A program made the position numbers and the translations under genes. Below the pieces are notes generated by a model. That model made no database searches and was not told the origin of the DNA. It saw only the letters and a list, made by a program, of their open reading frames with translations. Source: Torreya grandis (Eukaryota > Streptophyta > Pinopsida > Cupressales > Taxaceae). Taken from it: a stretch of DNA of 64,000 bases. The DNA lies in NCBI GenBank assembly GCA_037957365.1, contig JARHVA010000158.1, forward strand, positions 986,001-1,050,000. Direction: 5' to 3'. This document shows, one piece after another, positions 1 through 11,594 of the stretch (position 1 is its first letter; every line of letters starts with the position of its first letter).

Positions 1-819
1 TATAAAAAATAGACTTGATTACTAATGAAAATAACTTAGCATGGTGTATAAGAATATTGTGCTTACATGTTAAATAAGAGTTCTTTCTTAAAACTAGCAT
101 TAGTGTGGCCAAATTAGAATAAAAATAGGGGATAATATGAAAATGAACATGGAACGATTGAGTTACCTCATCTCGTAAAAAATATGAAATGTAAAAATGG
201 TATAATGACATGAAAGCATGACTCCATATCATTAGAAATAGTGTGGGTGAGGGGAGACATAAAATAATTTTTTAAAATTATTACTCCAAAAGAATATGGC
301 TGATTTTGAGAGTATGAAATCATATTTCTTAACCATTGCCTTATTTTTCACAAAAGATAAATTGAATAGGTGAAAAAAGTGTATGACTAGTATAAGATTA
401 TTTTTGTGAGAAAGGTTTAGTTATATCTAAGGTCTTAAACTGTAACTCACAAAAGAAAACGTAAAGAGGCATAAAATTGGTTTGTAAAATGAACCAATAA
501 TAAAAAAGAGACTTCAAAATTTGACTATAAAAACAAAAGATATTCATGATGATGGCCGGGTCCTATCCATGGTCTCACGATGTAACTCATGAACTAAGTA
601 AAGGAGTATAGATATACCAAAGGACATATGAGAGGAACTATGGCTACTGAGAGTGATGTAATGCTAGACATTGGTGATCTTATAAAAACCTACAAAAAGT
701 GTTAGTATTTACATCCTATGGAAATATGTGAGAAACATGTAGAATAATATTTAAGTAAAACATTTATTTAAAAATTGAGCATTAGTGGGTTATTTAAAAA
801 TATGTCCTTCATTAGTTTT

Positions 820-1830
820 TGATCTATAGGTATTAGGACCAAGTATGTATTTGATAAGGTAAGGACCCCACCATTTTTATGTGTACTTACCATATTTATC
901 ACGTGTATAATCTAGTTTGAGGACTAGATCATCGATATTGAACTACACACTTTAACTTTCTTGTTATGTTGTTTAGCAATGCGAGCTTTGTATTAGAGAT
1001 TATGTTGTAAAGCAACCATACTCACCCCTCAATGAAATATAAAGAATGAAGATGGGCTTCACTTAAATATTCATTAATAATAATAACATGAAATGAAATG
1101 TGTAAGGATGGTATTTCAACTTATAGAGGTAATACCAATTCAAACCCATATACTAATGAAAATGGTGTTGACCCAATAATATTATGTGTGCTAGTGTGGT
1201 AAGCGCAAAGTCATGATAGATTTGTAGGTGATAATTAGTAAAGATTCTTGACTAGTCTTTTTCAATATATTTTTAGTGGATTTTACTTAGTCATTGCATT
1301 GAGGATGATAGGGTGTTGAAAATTTATGTGTAATTTTGAATTTTGCACATAGTTGTTTCATATATTTATTTCTAAAAGTACCACCATTGTTATAATGATG
1401 GTATGAGTAATTATAAAACAACATATTATTTGGTAAATTTAGAAATGGTAATGCCTTTAACGTTAATGAGTGGCACAACTTATAGTCACTTGGTAAAATA
1501 TTTAGTGGTGTTGATAATGAATACATGACCATCTTTTGATCTAGGTAATTTGACAATGATATCTAATCACCAAATATAAAATTACCAAGGAGATTCCAAG
1601 GTTTAGAGTTCAATCAAAGGAGAGAATGAGATTATTGTGAAGAAAACAAAGATTAATTTTTTTGGTAAAATTAATGGCATATTTTTAGAGTGTAGGCCAA
1701 AAGTAACCCATGTACAGGCATTTACAATTTATGGTATGGACGCTATAGTGACCACCACAAAGTCTACCATGTGCTTCTTCAAGGAGAGAAGTAACTTCTT
1801 TAGGCATTACATAATGGAGTAATGTATCTT
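820..1830 (-). pseudogene. Ty3/gypsy integrase remnant
   Basis: The enzyme would insert retrotransposon cDNA into chromosomes. On the minus strand a zinc-binding HHCC-type start is visible near 1740-1790 (HGRLCGGHYS, then C and W residues typical of the family). The catalytic core follows with LDIIVKLPRSKDGHVFI around 1512-1566. A block ending TFRNKYMKQLCAKFKI and STPYHPQCND sits near 1287-1390, matching the conserved D..G..F and YHPQ(S/A)NGQ regions. A C-terminal part containing STPFSLVYGFE lies near 1100-1180. The reading frame is broken by many stops between these blocks; the usual aspartate of the second motif is lost (NNGGTF in place of DNG-type). It lies downstream of the RNase H blocks, as in Tat elements. 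Confidence 0.8.
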
Positions 1831-2179
1831 CATTATGATACTATAAGCTTTTATATTGATGTACATATTTTCATGCTTGTTTGTGAATTTGTGTCTCTTG
1901 ATGAAAATCTACTTTTGGAGGGCAAGTATGGTGCTTGATGAATTGGATGATATTTTTGTACCATAAGCTATTTCGAATAGTGATAGTTTATATGTGATAA
2001 ATTAAAGAATTAGTTTTATTTTGTAAATAATAATGCGAGTTCCTCATTTGGATAAGGAATTGGGAATCATGAAGAACTTGATGAGGATGAAATAGAGATG
2101 TCGATGAAGTGAGAGAATCAACTATAGAATTTTTCTTTCATGGGATTAGTTCAATGGTAAATAAAGTGAATTCCTTGGC

Positions 2180-2470
2180 AAACGTAGCTGAAATTTGATG
2201 ATATGTGATAAGGTTTTCACTTTTACATTGATAATATCCACTATCTTAATGTCATATGAATTGTGAGTCACCTAAAATATGTAAATGTGGGATATCTAAA
2301 TCAATCACAACTTTAATGCCCAATATAATGGCTTCATATTCAGCCATATTATTGGTGACATCAAAAGTTATTTAAAATATTATAGGTATGTTTTTACCAT
2401 GGGGATTTATTAAAACACAACTTGACCTAGATCCTTGAAGGCATTTTACACCAGTAAAGTGAATTGTCCA
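2180..2470 (-). pseudogene. Second (archaeal-type) RNase H-like block of the Tat element
   Basis: The minus strand encodes TNNMAEYEAIILGIK followed by a stretch ending LGDSQFI, which matches the core of the additional RNase H (NNxAEYEALxxGLxxA...GDSxLV) carried by Tat-lineage Ty3/gypsy elements. It lies between the ordinary RNase H and the integrase, the expected place. A stop follows directly after the GDSQFI motif, and the flanking sequence is frameshifted, so no functional enzyme can be made. Assignment rests on this short motif pair and on position. Confidence 0.7.
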
Positions 2471-2689
2471 ACTTTTTTCATGCAAGCTAATTGTAATTCA
2501 TGGTAATTATTCAATGACTAATTTAGATTTAGTAGAAAAAGTAGGAGGGTCAGGTTATTCATGGTTATTTACTTCTATATTAGCAATGAAGTTGCACAAA
2601 TATTATTTGAGTGAGATTGCAAGTTAAAACCTTTAATATAAAGAATTTCTTCATCAGGAAGAGTATCTTGAAGGTGATTATAGCTGATA

Positions 2690-3070
2690 ATGAGGTAGTC
2701 ATAAGTTTATTTACAATGACCTATCCTTTAATAGAATTTTTTATAACAATTTAAAGATTAAATTCTATCAATAGGACCATCTATTTACCGATTCCATCTC
2801 TATATAAGAAATATTTAGAGAAAAAATGGAGTGGATCAGAATGAACAATGACATAAATATTTTGATAAATCATATCATGACATATCTTTTCATCTATGAA
2901 ATAGATGGCTAGATAATCATGTTATATTATTTTGTAACTCTTTCTATAATTGATTAGGGCTTGACTGATATAGTAGATGGCATATTCTCTACCAATTTTG
3001 TCTTATTGAGTAAGTATTACCCCAATTGATAAGGGGGTAGAATATGTATAAAATATTAATAGATGATCAT
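2690..3070 (-). pseudogene. Ty3/gypsy RNase H remnant
   Basis: The minus strand gives IGVILTQ, then KIGREYAIYYISQALINY, which correspond to the conserved IGAVLxQ and REHxIYYxSRxLxxxExNY blocks of the plant Ty3/gypsy RNase H that follows RT. Further downstream IYQNIYVIVHSDPL resembles the conserved region ending in DPLKYL. At least three stop codons interrupt it. In an active element it would degrade the RNA strand of the RNA:DNA hybrid during reverse transcription. It sits directly after RT, as expected. Confidence 0.7.
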
Positions 3071-3239
3071 TTCAAGGTGGTCAAAGATTATGAAAATTAA
3101 GTAAGGATTATTTCATGATATAAAATGATTTTTGGCATGAATCTATCTATTGAAGAGCATTTCATTTTTTAAGAAGGGAATTAATAGAGTGTATACGGTA
3201 AGACATTTCTGGAACAAAATGATGAACTACCCAATGTTT

Positions 3240-3850
3240 TTCAAGGTATATTATATGCTAGGAATGGAGTGAGGGATAGGCATATTGATAATATATTTTA
3301 TTTTATCTAGACCGACATCAATGCCTTGGTGAGAGACTAGTAAACCTAATAATTTACCAAAAGTAAAATTAAACACACATTTGAAGGGATTAATTTTAAC
3401 TTTGTATTTAATGAGTCTATCAAAGATGATAGCTAAATCATGAAGATGAGTGTTATGATGTTTATATTTTGAAATAAGATCATACTCATAGGCTTTAATG
3501 ATTTTATGAATGATATCATGAAAAATATGGGTCATTATTTGTTGATAGGTAGATTCGACATTTTTGAGACCAGAATGCATTTTAACATTGCAATAGGTGC
3601 CCCATTCTATGGTAAATGTTGTTTTATGTTTACCCTCAGGAGCTATGTGAATTTTATTATATTCTAAGAAACCATCCATGAGTGATTACATTTTTTAACT
3701 GGTAGTAGAGTCAACAATGGCATCAATTGATGGCAGGGGAAAATTATCTTTTGGATAGGCTAAGTTTAAATTATGAAAGTTGATGCATATGTGAATAACC
3801 ATGGATAAAATTTTTATGAACATTAAAATGTTTGAGACCCATTATAAGTA
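3240..3850 (-). pseudogene. Ty3/gypsy reverse transcriptase remnant (active site mutated)
   Basis: This is the best-preserved pol segment, with 142 codons open between 3679 and 3251. It begins MDGFLEYNKIHIAPEG, continues KTTFTIEWGTYCNVKMHSGL (the TAFxTPxGxYxYxVMPFGL block), and runs to LNPxKCxF-like INPFKCVFNFTFGKLLGLLV. Upstream in another frame LSLSKR-type sequence replaces LNKACPKD. The catalytic YxDD box, expected near 3485, reads YEYD, so both context and one aspartate are lost. Residues downstream (DVGLDKIKYI) match the usual DPxKIxAI. It would copy element RNA into DNA; this copy cannot. Confidence 0.85.
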
Positions 3851-4416
3851 TTCCATGAGTTTAATGAATTTAGCATTGAAAAATTTGATATTTTCTTTAT
3901 GAAATAAATTAAAAATATTAGGAGGGAATTTTCATTACTTTTACTGCACAAGTTTGGCATCTAGGTAAGTAATGATATTATGAACAATGATTTTAGGATG
4001 AATTCCAAGCATGTTTTAATATTACCAAATGAAATATTAATGATATTTATCAAAGAATAGACTAAACTTATCATGTTCTTCAGGGGTGAGCTCTTTAGAG
4101 ATAGTAATAGGTCGAGGACATATAAGTGTACCATAATCTATTTTTGTAGTTTACTCTATGAGCATAACATTTATATCTTGGAAATGATATGGATCAAGAG
4201 GAAGGGAAGAAATAAGATGTGTTTTAGGGTCCAAACTAGTAATAAAACTCTTTAAACAAGGAACCTTTTGCTAAAAGTGGCCAATCTTATGATGTTGTTG
4301 TAAAAGTTGAGGTTCTCTAGCATGGAGGATTTCTAGTATAACTTCAATATTAAAAGTGTGGGTAAAAGTAGATAATAGTATAAATCCACTTAAAGATCAA
4401 TTATTTGATTACATTT

Positions 4417-4475
<59 letters not shown>

Positions 4476-4493
4476 CACACACACACACACACA

Positions 4494-4558
<65 letters not shown>

Positions 4559-5439
4559 ACACACACACACACACATATGTCTCACATCATTAGATTTAAC
4601 ATCTAATATGATTTTAGGTAGAGTAGAGGATAAATATTTTATGTTGATGAGATTGGGTTGAGCTAAATCAACAAGGGCTGAATTAATGGTACTGGTTTGA
4701 TTAATAGATATGTTTTTAGATGATAATTTATGAAGAGAAATTTCAATTGAGTTACATTGAGTAGGTTCAAATGATAACAATTTTGTTTGATCAATATAAT
4801 CATAAGAAGGAGAAATGATATTTATGGTTGGTAAAGTGGGTTGTATTGAATCAAGTTTCATAGGATATTTAGAATATGTAGTGGCATGACCAAGGGGTGT
4901 TTAAAAATGGTGGATTAGTGGAGGACACATAACCTTTAGGTTCTTATTTAGTATTATAAGAGATATGAAAGACATGAACATCACAGTTAAAGGCATGTAT
5001 CTTTGCTAATGTCTTTTGACAATGTTATACATCTAAATATTATGATTGAGATTAGGATATGATATATTTGTCATCATAGGTGTAATAGATAGTGCATGCA
5101 TTAATTTTTGTAGTAGAATCAATCATAGATACACCTATTTTTCTGAATTTTTTAGGAGACATAGTTAAAGGATCTTGTAAAAGTTAAGCTACTCCATAGT
5201 CATTACGAGTGAAATCATCCTCTATATAAGAGGATTCATATGTAATATGTTGGGGGAGTATCAATATAATCGAGTAAGGTAATGGTACAATCATGCAAGA
5301 GTAAAGAAGGAGGTATATATTTTTATATATAAGAGGGTAATAGAGTGGTATTACAATTATTTTACAAATCCTTTGGTTCATCATCATATGAATCTACAAG
5401 AGTAACATGTAAATCAAAATGCATGTTAACAAACTTAGG
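3851..5439. other. RT-protease linker of the Tat element, no recognisable domain
   Basis: Between RT and protease the minus strand holds short open stretches without any family signature that I recognise; the longest, 4861-4523, runs into the microsatellite. The stretch is longer than a typical PR-RT linker, so it may include an insertion, but I could not find its ends. Confidence 0.4.
4423..4575. repeat. Compound microsatellite (AT)n-(AC)n-(CT)n-(CA)n
   Basis: A run of AT dinucleotides (about 4423-4470) passes through ATAC into AC repeats, then CT repeats (about 4496-4524), then CA repeats with one TA interruption to 4575. Apparent open frames on both strands here are only the dinucleotide repeats read as protein. 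Confidence 0.97.
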
Positions 5440-5940
5440 GAGAGGTGGAATGTTGATGTGAGAAATATTAGGAATGTGATATTGAGATTTAGGATTTGGT
5501 AATTGAATACTCCATGGATTAAGATCGATTTCATGTTTAGCATTTGCCATTATGTATAAATTTGATACATTGGCTACTTGAGGAAGTAATGGCACACATA
5601 CGATAGATCCATAGGTGACCAAATAACATGGTTTAAGATAGGGGAAGATAAAGAAACATAAGATTAGTGTGAATTGTCTTGGGTCCAATGGTGAGTGGGA
5701 GATAATTGCATATAAGTGGATTTTTATTGGTTTTATCGAATCCTCTACACATGAGGCATGTTTGTTTAATATTTTCTTTGGTGTATCTAATTTTTTGAAT
5801 TAACCAAAGATAAGTGACATTAATGCTTGATCCTTCATCTACTTGGATTTTTTGAATGATAATATTGTTGATTCCAATTTTGATAAAGAGGTGTAGATCA
5901 TCTAATCGAAAGAGAATCTCATCATTAATCACATCTTATT
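5440..5940 (-). pseudogene. Ty3/gypsy aspartic protease remnant
   Basis: On the minus strand the catalytic motif region reads VDEGSSINVTY (about 5803-5845), the counterpart of the V-D-x-G-S-S-x-N-(V/I) motif of Tat-type retropepsins. The catalytic D and following GSS are kept. Upstream LHLFIKIGINN resembles the hydrophobic strand before the active site. Downstream, in the same open stretch, LTIGPKTIHTNLMF parallels the GxxxLPxxxGPxxxxxxF block. The frame then shifts and ends. It would cleave the Gag-Pol polyprotein. It lies between gag and RT, as expected. Confidence 0.65.
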
Positions 5941-8007
5941 CAAGTAATTCTATGGAGGGTTTTGTGGAAGAGGAGTCTATTTTGATTGTATGAATGACTG
6001 TACGTGGAGGACCATAAAGAGCGATTTATAGACCATGATATTATGGTTGTTTAATATTTTGTACTTGTTTCATAACAAAACTATGATGATATGGGTATGT
6101 TTAAACTAATTCCATAATGGGAATTTTATAAGGCATTGAGTTAAGTTCTTCTAAGAAAGTCCAATGTGATTTAGAAGATGAAGATCAAGCATGAGTTTTA
6201 TGAGAGATGACCTTTTTTGTAGGGATGGGAGAATTAGGTTGAGGTTATAATTTTGGAAATGGTTCATCATTTTAGTTGTCGTATCTTTAAGCAATTATTC
6301 ATCAATAGAGGATTTCTTAGATTTAGTGATAGGATCCTTGTGAGTAGGTTTACGTATATAGTTAACTTTAACTATGTTTACACACTAAAAGTTGGTATGA
6401 TATTGATCTTAATCAACATCAAATGCATAAAAATTATCATTTAAATGTTGGGAATTAGGGGTAGAATATGATTTTTATGGTTTTAAGGGTATGGGTTTAG
6501 TAACCTATTCCTTTTGAGAGGCTTTGACATAATCATGATGACATAATTTGAGCATAACATCATGATCAAATGTGTCACTTAACATGAAAGAAACTAAAAA
6601 ATTAATAATTCCATGATATGTTTTGTGAGAATGACCAATATTGGCATGGAACCAACATAATTTATTAGGATCATACCATGATGAGGGGGCATTATTGTTA
6701 CAGGTGAAGGGTTTATATGGAGATAATAATTACCTCATTTATGTTACCATTAATGGTGGGTGAGAAATAGTTTGATTATCTACTTTAACTACTACTATTT
6801 TTGTTAGAAGATATGTATATTATGGTTTGACACTCAAAATTACATTAGTTGAATTTTGTAAAGATTCTTTGATTGAACTATATGCTAGATCAAAATGTTT
6901 TATAAGGAAGTCTTGTATTTTAGCTTGATCAAAGGCCTCATTTAAAGTTTTTGGATAATGTTTTTGAACCTTGTATTTAGGAGAAGGTATTAAAATAATT
7001 ATAAATAATTTAAAGAGATTACCATCATTCATGTTGTGATATGATTTATGAGATAATGATTTGTATCATTCAATTAAAGTGTGAGTTGATTCTGAGGGTA
7101 ATTGCCTAGAATTAATAAAATGACTAAGATAGTTTTATGGGAGATAATTTTTTTAAAATTATTTAACTAAAGAATTGACTAAATCCTCTAGTTGTGAGAT
7201 AAAATGTTGATGGAATTGATTACACCATTCTAAAACATCTCTTGTGAATTTTTTGATTGAAATATTAGTGATATCAAAAGTATTGGTTTGAACCCATTCC
7301 TTGTATAGATTACCAAATTCTTTAAGAAAGGAGGTAAGGTAGTTATATCATATTTAATGATTGGAGATATACTTATGATACTAATGGATACCATGAAGGG
7401 AGCTAATGGTTTATTTTAAAGATGTTAAAGTATCTTATTATACATAAGCAATTGAGGAATGATATTCCCATTGACATCTCTAAGAGGGGGAGGAATAACA
7501 TTTTAGTTATTTTGAGGATTTATGAGAAGGGATTGATTAGTCATTTGTAATATGTGATGTTGCATTTGCATCATTCGGGAATTATTGGTTATTTGCATAA
7601 TGTTCATTTTTTGAACCATTTGAACAATAATTTGAGTGGTATCAATAGGGTGAATTTTGTTTTCTAATTATGGGAGGCAGTGGATGAGTTTTATTATTAA
7701 TGTTAGGAGGATAATTCCCAATATTAGAGATAAGAATGTTTCCTATAGGAGGATTTCATGTGGGAATATTTTCTATATTAGTATCTATCACTCCAATGGT
7801 ATAATAAGGAAGTTTGGATAGGGTATCATTAGGGGTATAGATGATATTATCATGAAAATTATAAAATGGGTTAGATCCATTTAATTAATCACTTTGGGTA
7901 ATTTAAACCATGTTACAGTCAATGAAGTTAGATGAAGGGTGGGAATAAGTGCACCATGAGATATTATCTTCTTGATTAGTTGAGGTAGGCAAAAAAGAAA
8001 AAGCCAT
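5941..8007 (-). pseudogene. Ty3/gypsy gag remnant
   Basis: A plausible initiator ATG is at 8007-8005 on the minus strand, opening MAFSFLPTSTNQEDNISW, followed by a proline- and asparagine-rich stretch with several stops, then VLEWCNQFHQHFISQLEDL (about 7160-7250), which has the retrotransposon capsid character (aromatic/leucine helices, QFxxxF). A 70-codon open segment at 7032-6820 includes YPKTLNEAFDQAKIQD, the usual T..EAFxxA..IE-like helix of plant gag proteins. No CCHC zinc knuckle could be found. From 6780 down to 5941 no domain is recognisable. It would form the particle that packages element RNA. Confidence 0.65.
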
Positions 8008-8119
8008 ACATCTTCTAAATGGGTTAATATTATCAAAGGAATTTTTGATACGTGATTTTATGATGATTATTAATGTGGAAAGAAGAACATGTACATAAAA
8101 ATAAATTATATTTACAGTA

Positions 8120-10345
8120 TAAAATGAACTATGTCAGCCAATAGATATGCAATCAAGCTAATCGATCTAGTTGTATTCTAAATAGGTAAAAATGAATAAT
8201 CAAAAAATGAACTATTTAAGCTAGTAGATACACAATCAAGCTGGTCCATCTAATTAGAAGGACAAGATAACAAAACATTCTGATAGTGAACTATGTTGAC
8301 CAATACATATGCAATCAAATTGGTCGATTTAGTTGTATTTTGAGTAGGGAAAATAAGACAATCTAAAAAATAATCATGTCAGCCAATAGATACACAATCA
8401 AGATGTTTGATCTAGTTGGATTATGAGTAGACAAAATAAAACAATCTTAAAATAAACTATGTTGACCAATAGATATGCAATCAAATTGGTTAATCTAGTT
8501 GGATTATAAATAAGGAAAATAGAACATTATAAAAAAAGACTAGATCGAGTTGGTTGATCTAGTTGGAAAGACAAGAAAACATAATAGTCTATAAACTAAC
8601 TAGATCGATTTGGTCGATCTAATTGAAAAGACAAGAAAATAGAGTAGTTCATTGGGTTGAGCTAGCCGATCTAGTTCTATAATATGGATTTTTTCTTTCA
8701 ATTGTCTAAATCTGAATAATTTAGTTTATAATTAGAATTAAAATAAAATTACACATGTAAATAGATTGAGATGGTTGATTTAGTTGAAGTACACATCACA
8801 AATATTGTATTAGCACTGGCTAATACAGTCTACAATACAACATGGAATGAAAAATAATTAGTAAAAAAAATTATTTTTATAAATACTAATGCTAACTAAT
8901 TATCTATAAATAAAATCAGGAGTTTGTACTAAAGGTTGTGTTTGATAATGTAGGCTTCTAAATATACTAGCTTTTCCATTGGATAGAAATGAACCAATGT
9001 TTTAGAGTGCTAACTATGGAGGAAGGGCCATTACCATATCCCATTAAACCTAGTTTAAAGGGTAAGCTAAAAGTAACTTCTTGATGCTAGTTTATAACTA
9101 ATGAACCACACATTCAAATGGATGGCTATATTCTTGAGGTTTAATACAAATGGAAATCTTAAGCATTTACAAAATACCACGAGACACATAGAAACTAAAG
9201 ACGATGTTTACCTTTATACTATGGCTATGAGTATTAGGGAAAGTCTCTTATGCCAAAATATCTGTAAATGATAGACAATGATCATAAAAATATATCACAT
9301 AGCCCTTTATGAAAATAACTAAGTAGTTTTAAAACTACCAGTACGCAATTTATAAATAAAACCAAACAAGATGAAAATAAAAATCAATTTGTCAAAAACT
9401 AAATTATAATTTTTTTGAAAGAAAACAAACAAACAAACAAATATTTTAGAAGTAAAAGTGATTGTAATTACTATGAAATAAAGGTTAATATCCTTTTCTT
9501 ATGACATAAAATGAAACATACCGAATAAGATTGAGCACGTTAATCTTGTTGGGAAAATAGTACAAAATGAAATCAAGCTGGTTGACTCAGTTTATTATAA
9601 AATAAGCCCAAACAAAAAAATTGACTAGGTCAATTTAGTTTTATGGTAGAAGATAGACACATAACTAGATCAATCAGGTCGATCTAGTTGATTGTGTGGG
9701 TATAATTTTATTGAACTAAAAATTTGATGAAAAATAATACAAAATTTTAATTTTAACTAAAAAATAGGAAATGCAATTCATTTAAAATTGACAAAAATAA
9801 AAACATCAAGTTGTTAATAATGAACCTGGAAGATAGAATAATATCGACCAGGTTGATTTAGTCATTTTTTTGAGAATTTGAAATTGCCATTTTAATGGGC
9901 CATCTAAGCCAGTTTTTGATCTGGTTAAGGTAAAAATTAATGTTATTAGACAAAGTTGAGTCAATCAATCTACTAAATAAATTGTTATAATAAAAACATA
10001 AGAATAAAACTACATCCATTAAATTGATTTTGTTACTTGAACCTAAAATATAGAAATGAACAAAATTGAGTAGGTCAATTTAGTTAGGAACAAAAAATAA
10101 GAAAAATGACTAGATCGACTAGTTTGATCCAATTAGCTGACACTAAAAACCCTACACACAGAGAACAAAATAAGATTGACAGGGTCAATCTAGTTGAAAG
10201 CCTATGCATAAAAGATAAAATATGATCAACAACTTCAATCTCATTAAAAACCTACACACAAAAGATAGAATGTGATCAACATGCTCGATCTAGTTGAAAA
10301 CTTATGCACATAAGATAAACTGGATTGAAAGGCTCAATATAGTTA
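8120..10345. repeat. Degenerate tandem/dyad repeats in the leader of the Tat element
   Basis: From about 8126 to 8530 a unit of roughly 80 bases recurs about five times, each with a GAACTATGT..CCAATAGATA head and an AATCAAG..GGTCGATCTAGTTG tail. Beyond that, the shorter motif CTAGATCRA-N5-TYGATCTAG recurs irregularly to 10,345 (for example near 8541, 8598, 9662, 10,109, 10,273), in the last part with a spacing of about 60 bases and an associated CCTA(C/T)(A/G)CACA(A/T)AA segment. Each good copy is a near-perfect inverted repeat able to form a short hairpin. No reading frame spans it. It lies between the gag start and the PBS. Confidence 0.8.
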
Positions 10346-10379
10346 ATTATAATTGAAAAATTAAAAATTGTAAGAGTTA

Positions 10380-10399
10380 GATTCACGTTGGGTTCACTA
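10380..10399 (-). promoter_or_regulatory. Primer-binding site matching tRNA-Trp
   Basis: The plus-strand text GATTCACGTTGGGTTCACTA matches the 3' end of plant nuclear tRNA-Trp(CCA), as I recall it, ending GATTCACGTCGGGTTCACCA, at 18 of 20 bases; both differences are C/T transitions. So the minus strand is complementary to that tRNA's 3' end, which is what a minus-strand reverse-transcription primer site should be. It lies three bases from the inferred LTR end. Confidence 0.75.
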
Positions 10400-10402
10400 A
10401 AA

Positions 10403-11524
10403 TGTACACAATAAATTAGGATGGGTCTATAACTTATCCTACTTAGTGAATTTAAATCTTAGAGAAGGTAATCTTACAAAAATATCTCATTACATAGATA
10501 TTTATATTGAGACATGACTAATTTAGATCTTTTAAACCTAACCAAGGGTTATATTACTAAATAATACCAAAGGAGAGGGTTCCAAGGCCTCTAGGTAAAT
10601 TATAATATGTAATAAACCTAGTTAGTCTTATAATACATAAAATAAATTTTAATTTAGTGATTACTAAAGCTTGTGGCACAAAAGGAGATAGTTAAACAAA
10701 TACAAGAAAACATGCAATGAGAAATCTAGTCAAGTCAATGTAGAGGTAAACTAAGAAAGGGGTAAAACATTCATCTTACTACTTTGTGAAATATCTATCT
10801 ACTAAATAAAAAAGTAAAATCTAGGAATATCTATCTACTAAATGAAAAAGTAAAAATAAAGTAGTAGGATGAAGTCCACCTAGGTGTGTGTGCACCATCA
10901 TGATCAATCTAGAACTTAATGCAATGTTTGGATTTAAAAACTTGGTAACATGCATATTTGACCTATGTTTGTATTAAAAATTATCTCTATGACTACTATT
11001 TTGAGGGATATTCATATATGTATGCCTTTGTGATAATGTGTCTTAAGAGTACTAACTAGTTTCTTAAACTTGTTAAGACTTCTCAAGGTAATGGCTAAGT
11101 TACCAAGTGACTATAACCTTAATATTGATTTGTATTTATTGATGAATAATTGATATTTATTTCTATGATTGACCCATGAAACATGTTTAGGTTGACCTAA
11201 TAGAGACTTCCCAATTTGAAAAATAGCCATTGAGTGTTCCTAGACATTATTGACATAGGTTGACATTAACAGTAAACCTTAACTATATGAATGTTGTTGG
11301 TACTATCTTGGGAGTGGAAATTAGTGATATGAGATATGAAGACAATATATTTAGGATTCTTGGAGGTTCTTTCACAAAGCCAAGGTGATCTTGAATATGT
11401 TTTTAGTAAATTAGGCTAAGACAATGGGTGGGTTGACAGACAGGGAAAGTTTTTTACAAGATCCAAATGTGTATGCAAGGTCCATATGTGTCAAAGTGTC
11501 TAATACCAAATTTAGGTGTCTAAA
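10403..11524 (-). repeat. 5' LTR of the Tat-like element
   Basis: The plus-strand sequence starts TGTACACAATAAATT three bases beyond the primer site, giving the expected CA end of an LTR on the minus strand. The outer end is placed where the minus strand shows a TTTAGACACC sequence resembling the TG(T)AGACACC start common in plant Ty3/gypsy LTRs. Length about 1.1 kb. The partner LTR is outside the window, so the outer edge is not proven. Confidence 0.55.
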
Positions 11525-11594
11525 AATGGCACCTTTAGTATATTATTTAAAATGATATATTATAAAATTTAATACATGTTATTAACTAAAATTA

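Larger units (their letters stand above)
1..11524 (-). mobile_element. Degenerate Ty3/gypsy (Tat-like) LTR retrotransposon, left end outside window
   Basis: Reading the minus strand from right to left gives LTR, tRNA-Trp-type primer site, long repeat-rich leader, gag, aspartic protease, reverse transcriptase, RNase H, a second RNase H-like block and integrase. The order PR-RT-RH-(second RH)-IN is that of the Tat branch of plant Ty3/gypsy elements, where an additional archaeal-type RNase H is the known hallmark. Every domain contains stops and frameshifts, and the RT active site is mutated, so the copy is dead. The second LTR is not seen and should lie left of base 1; bases 1-820 hold only 3' untranslated-type sequence with no coding signal. 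The right boundary (about 11,524) is inferred from an LTR-start-like sequence and is uncertain by some tens of bases. Confidence 0.85.

Noticed and set aside
4356..4661. Open frames of isoleucine/tyrosine, threonine/histidine and serine/leucine runs
   Set aside because: Produced by the dinucleotide microsatellite.
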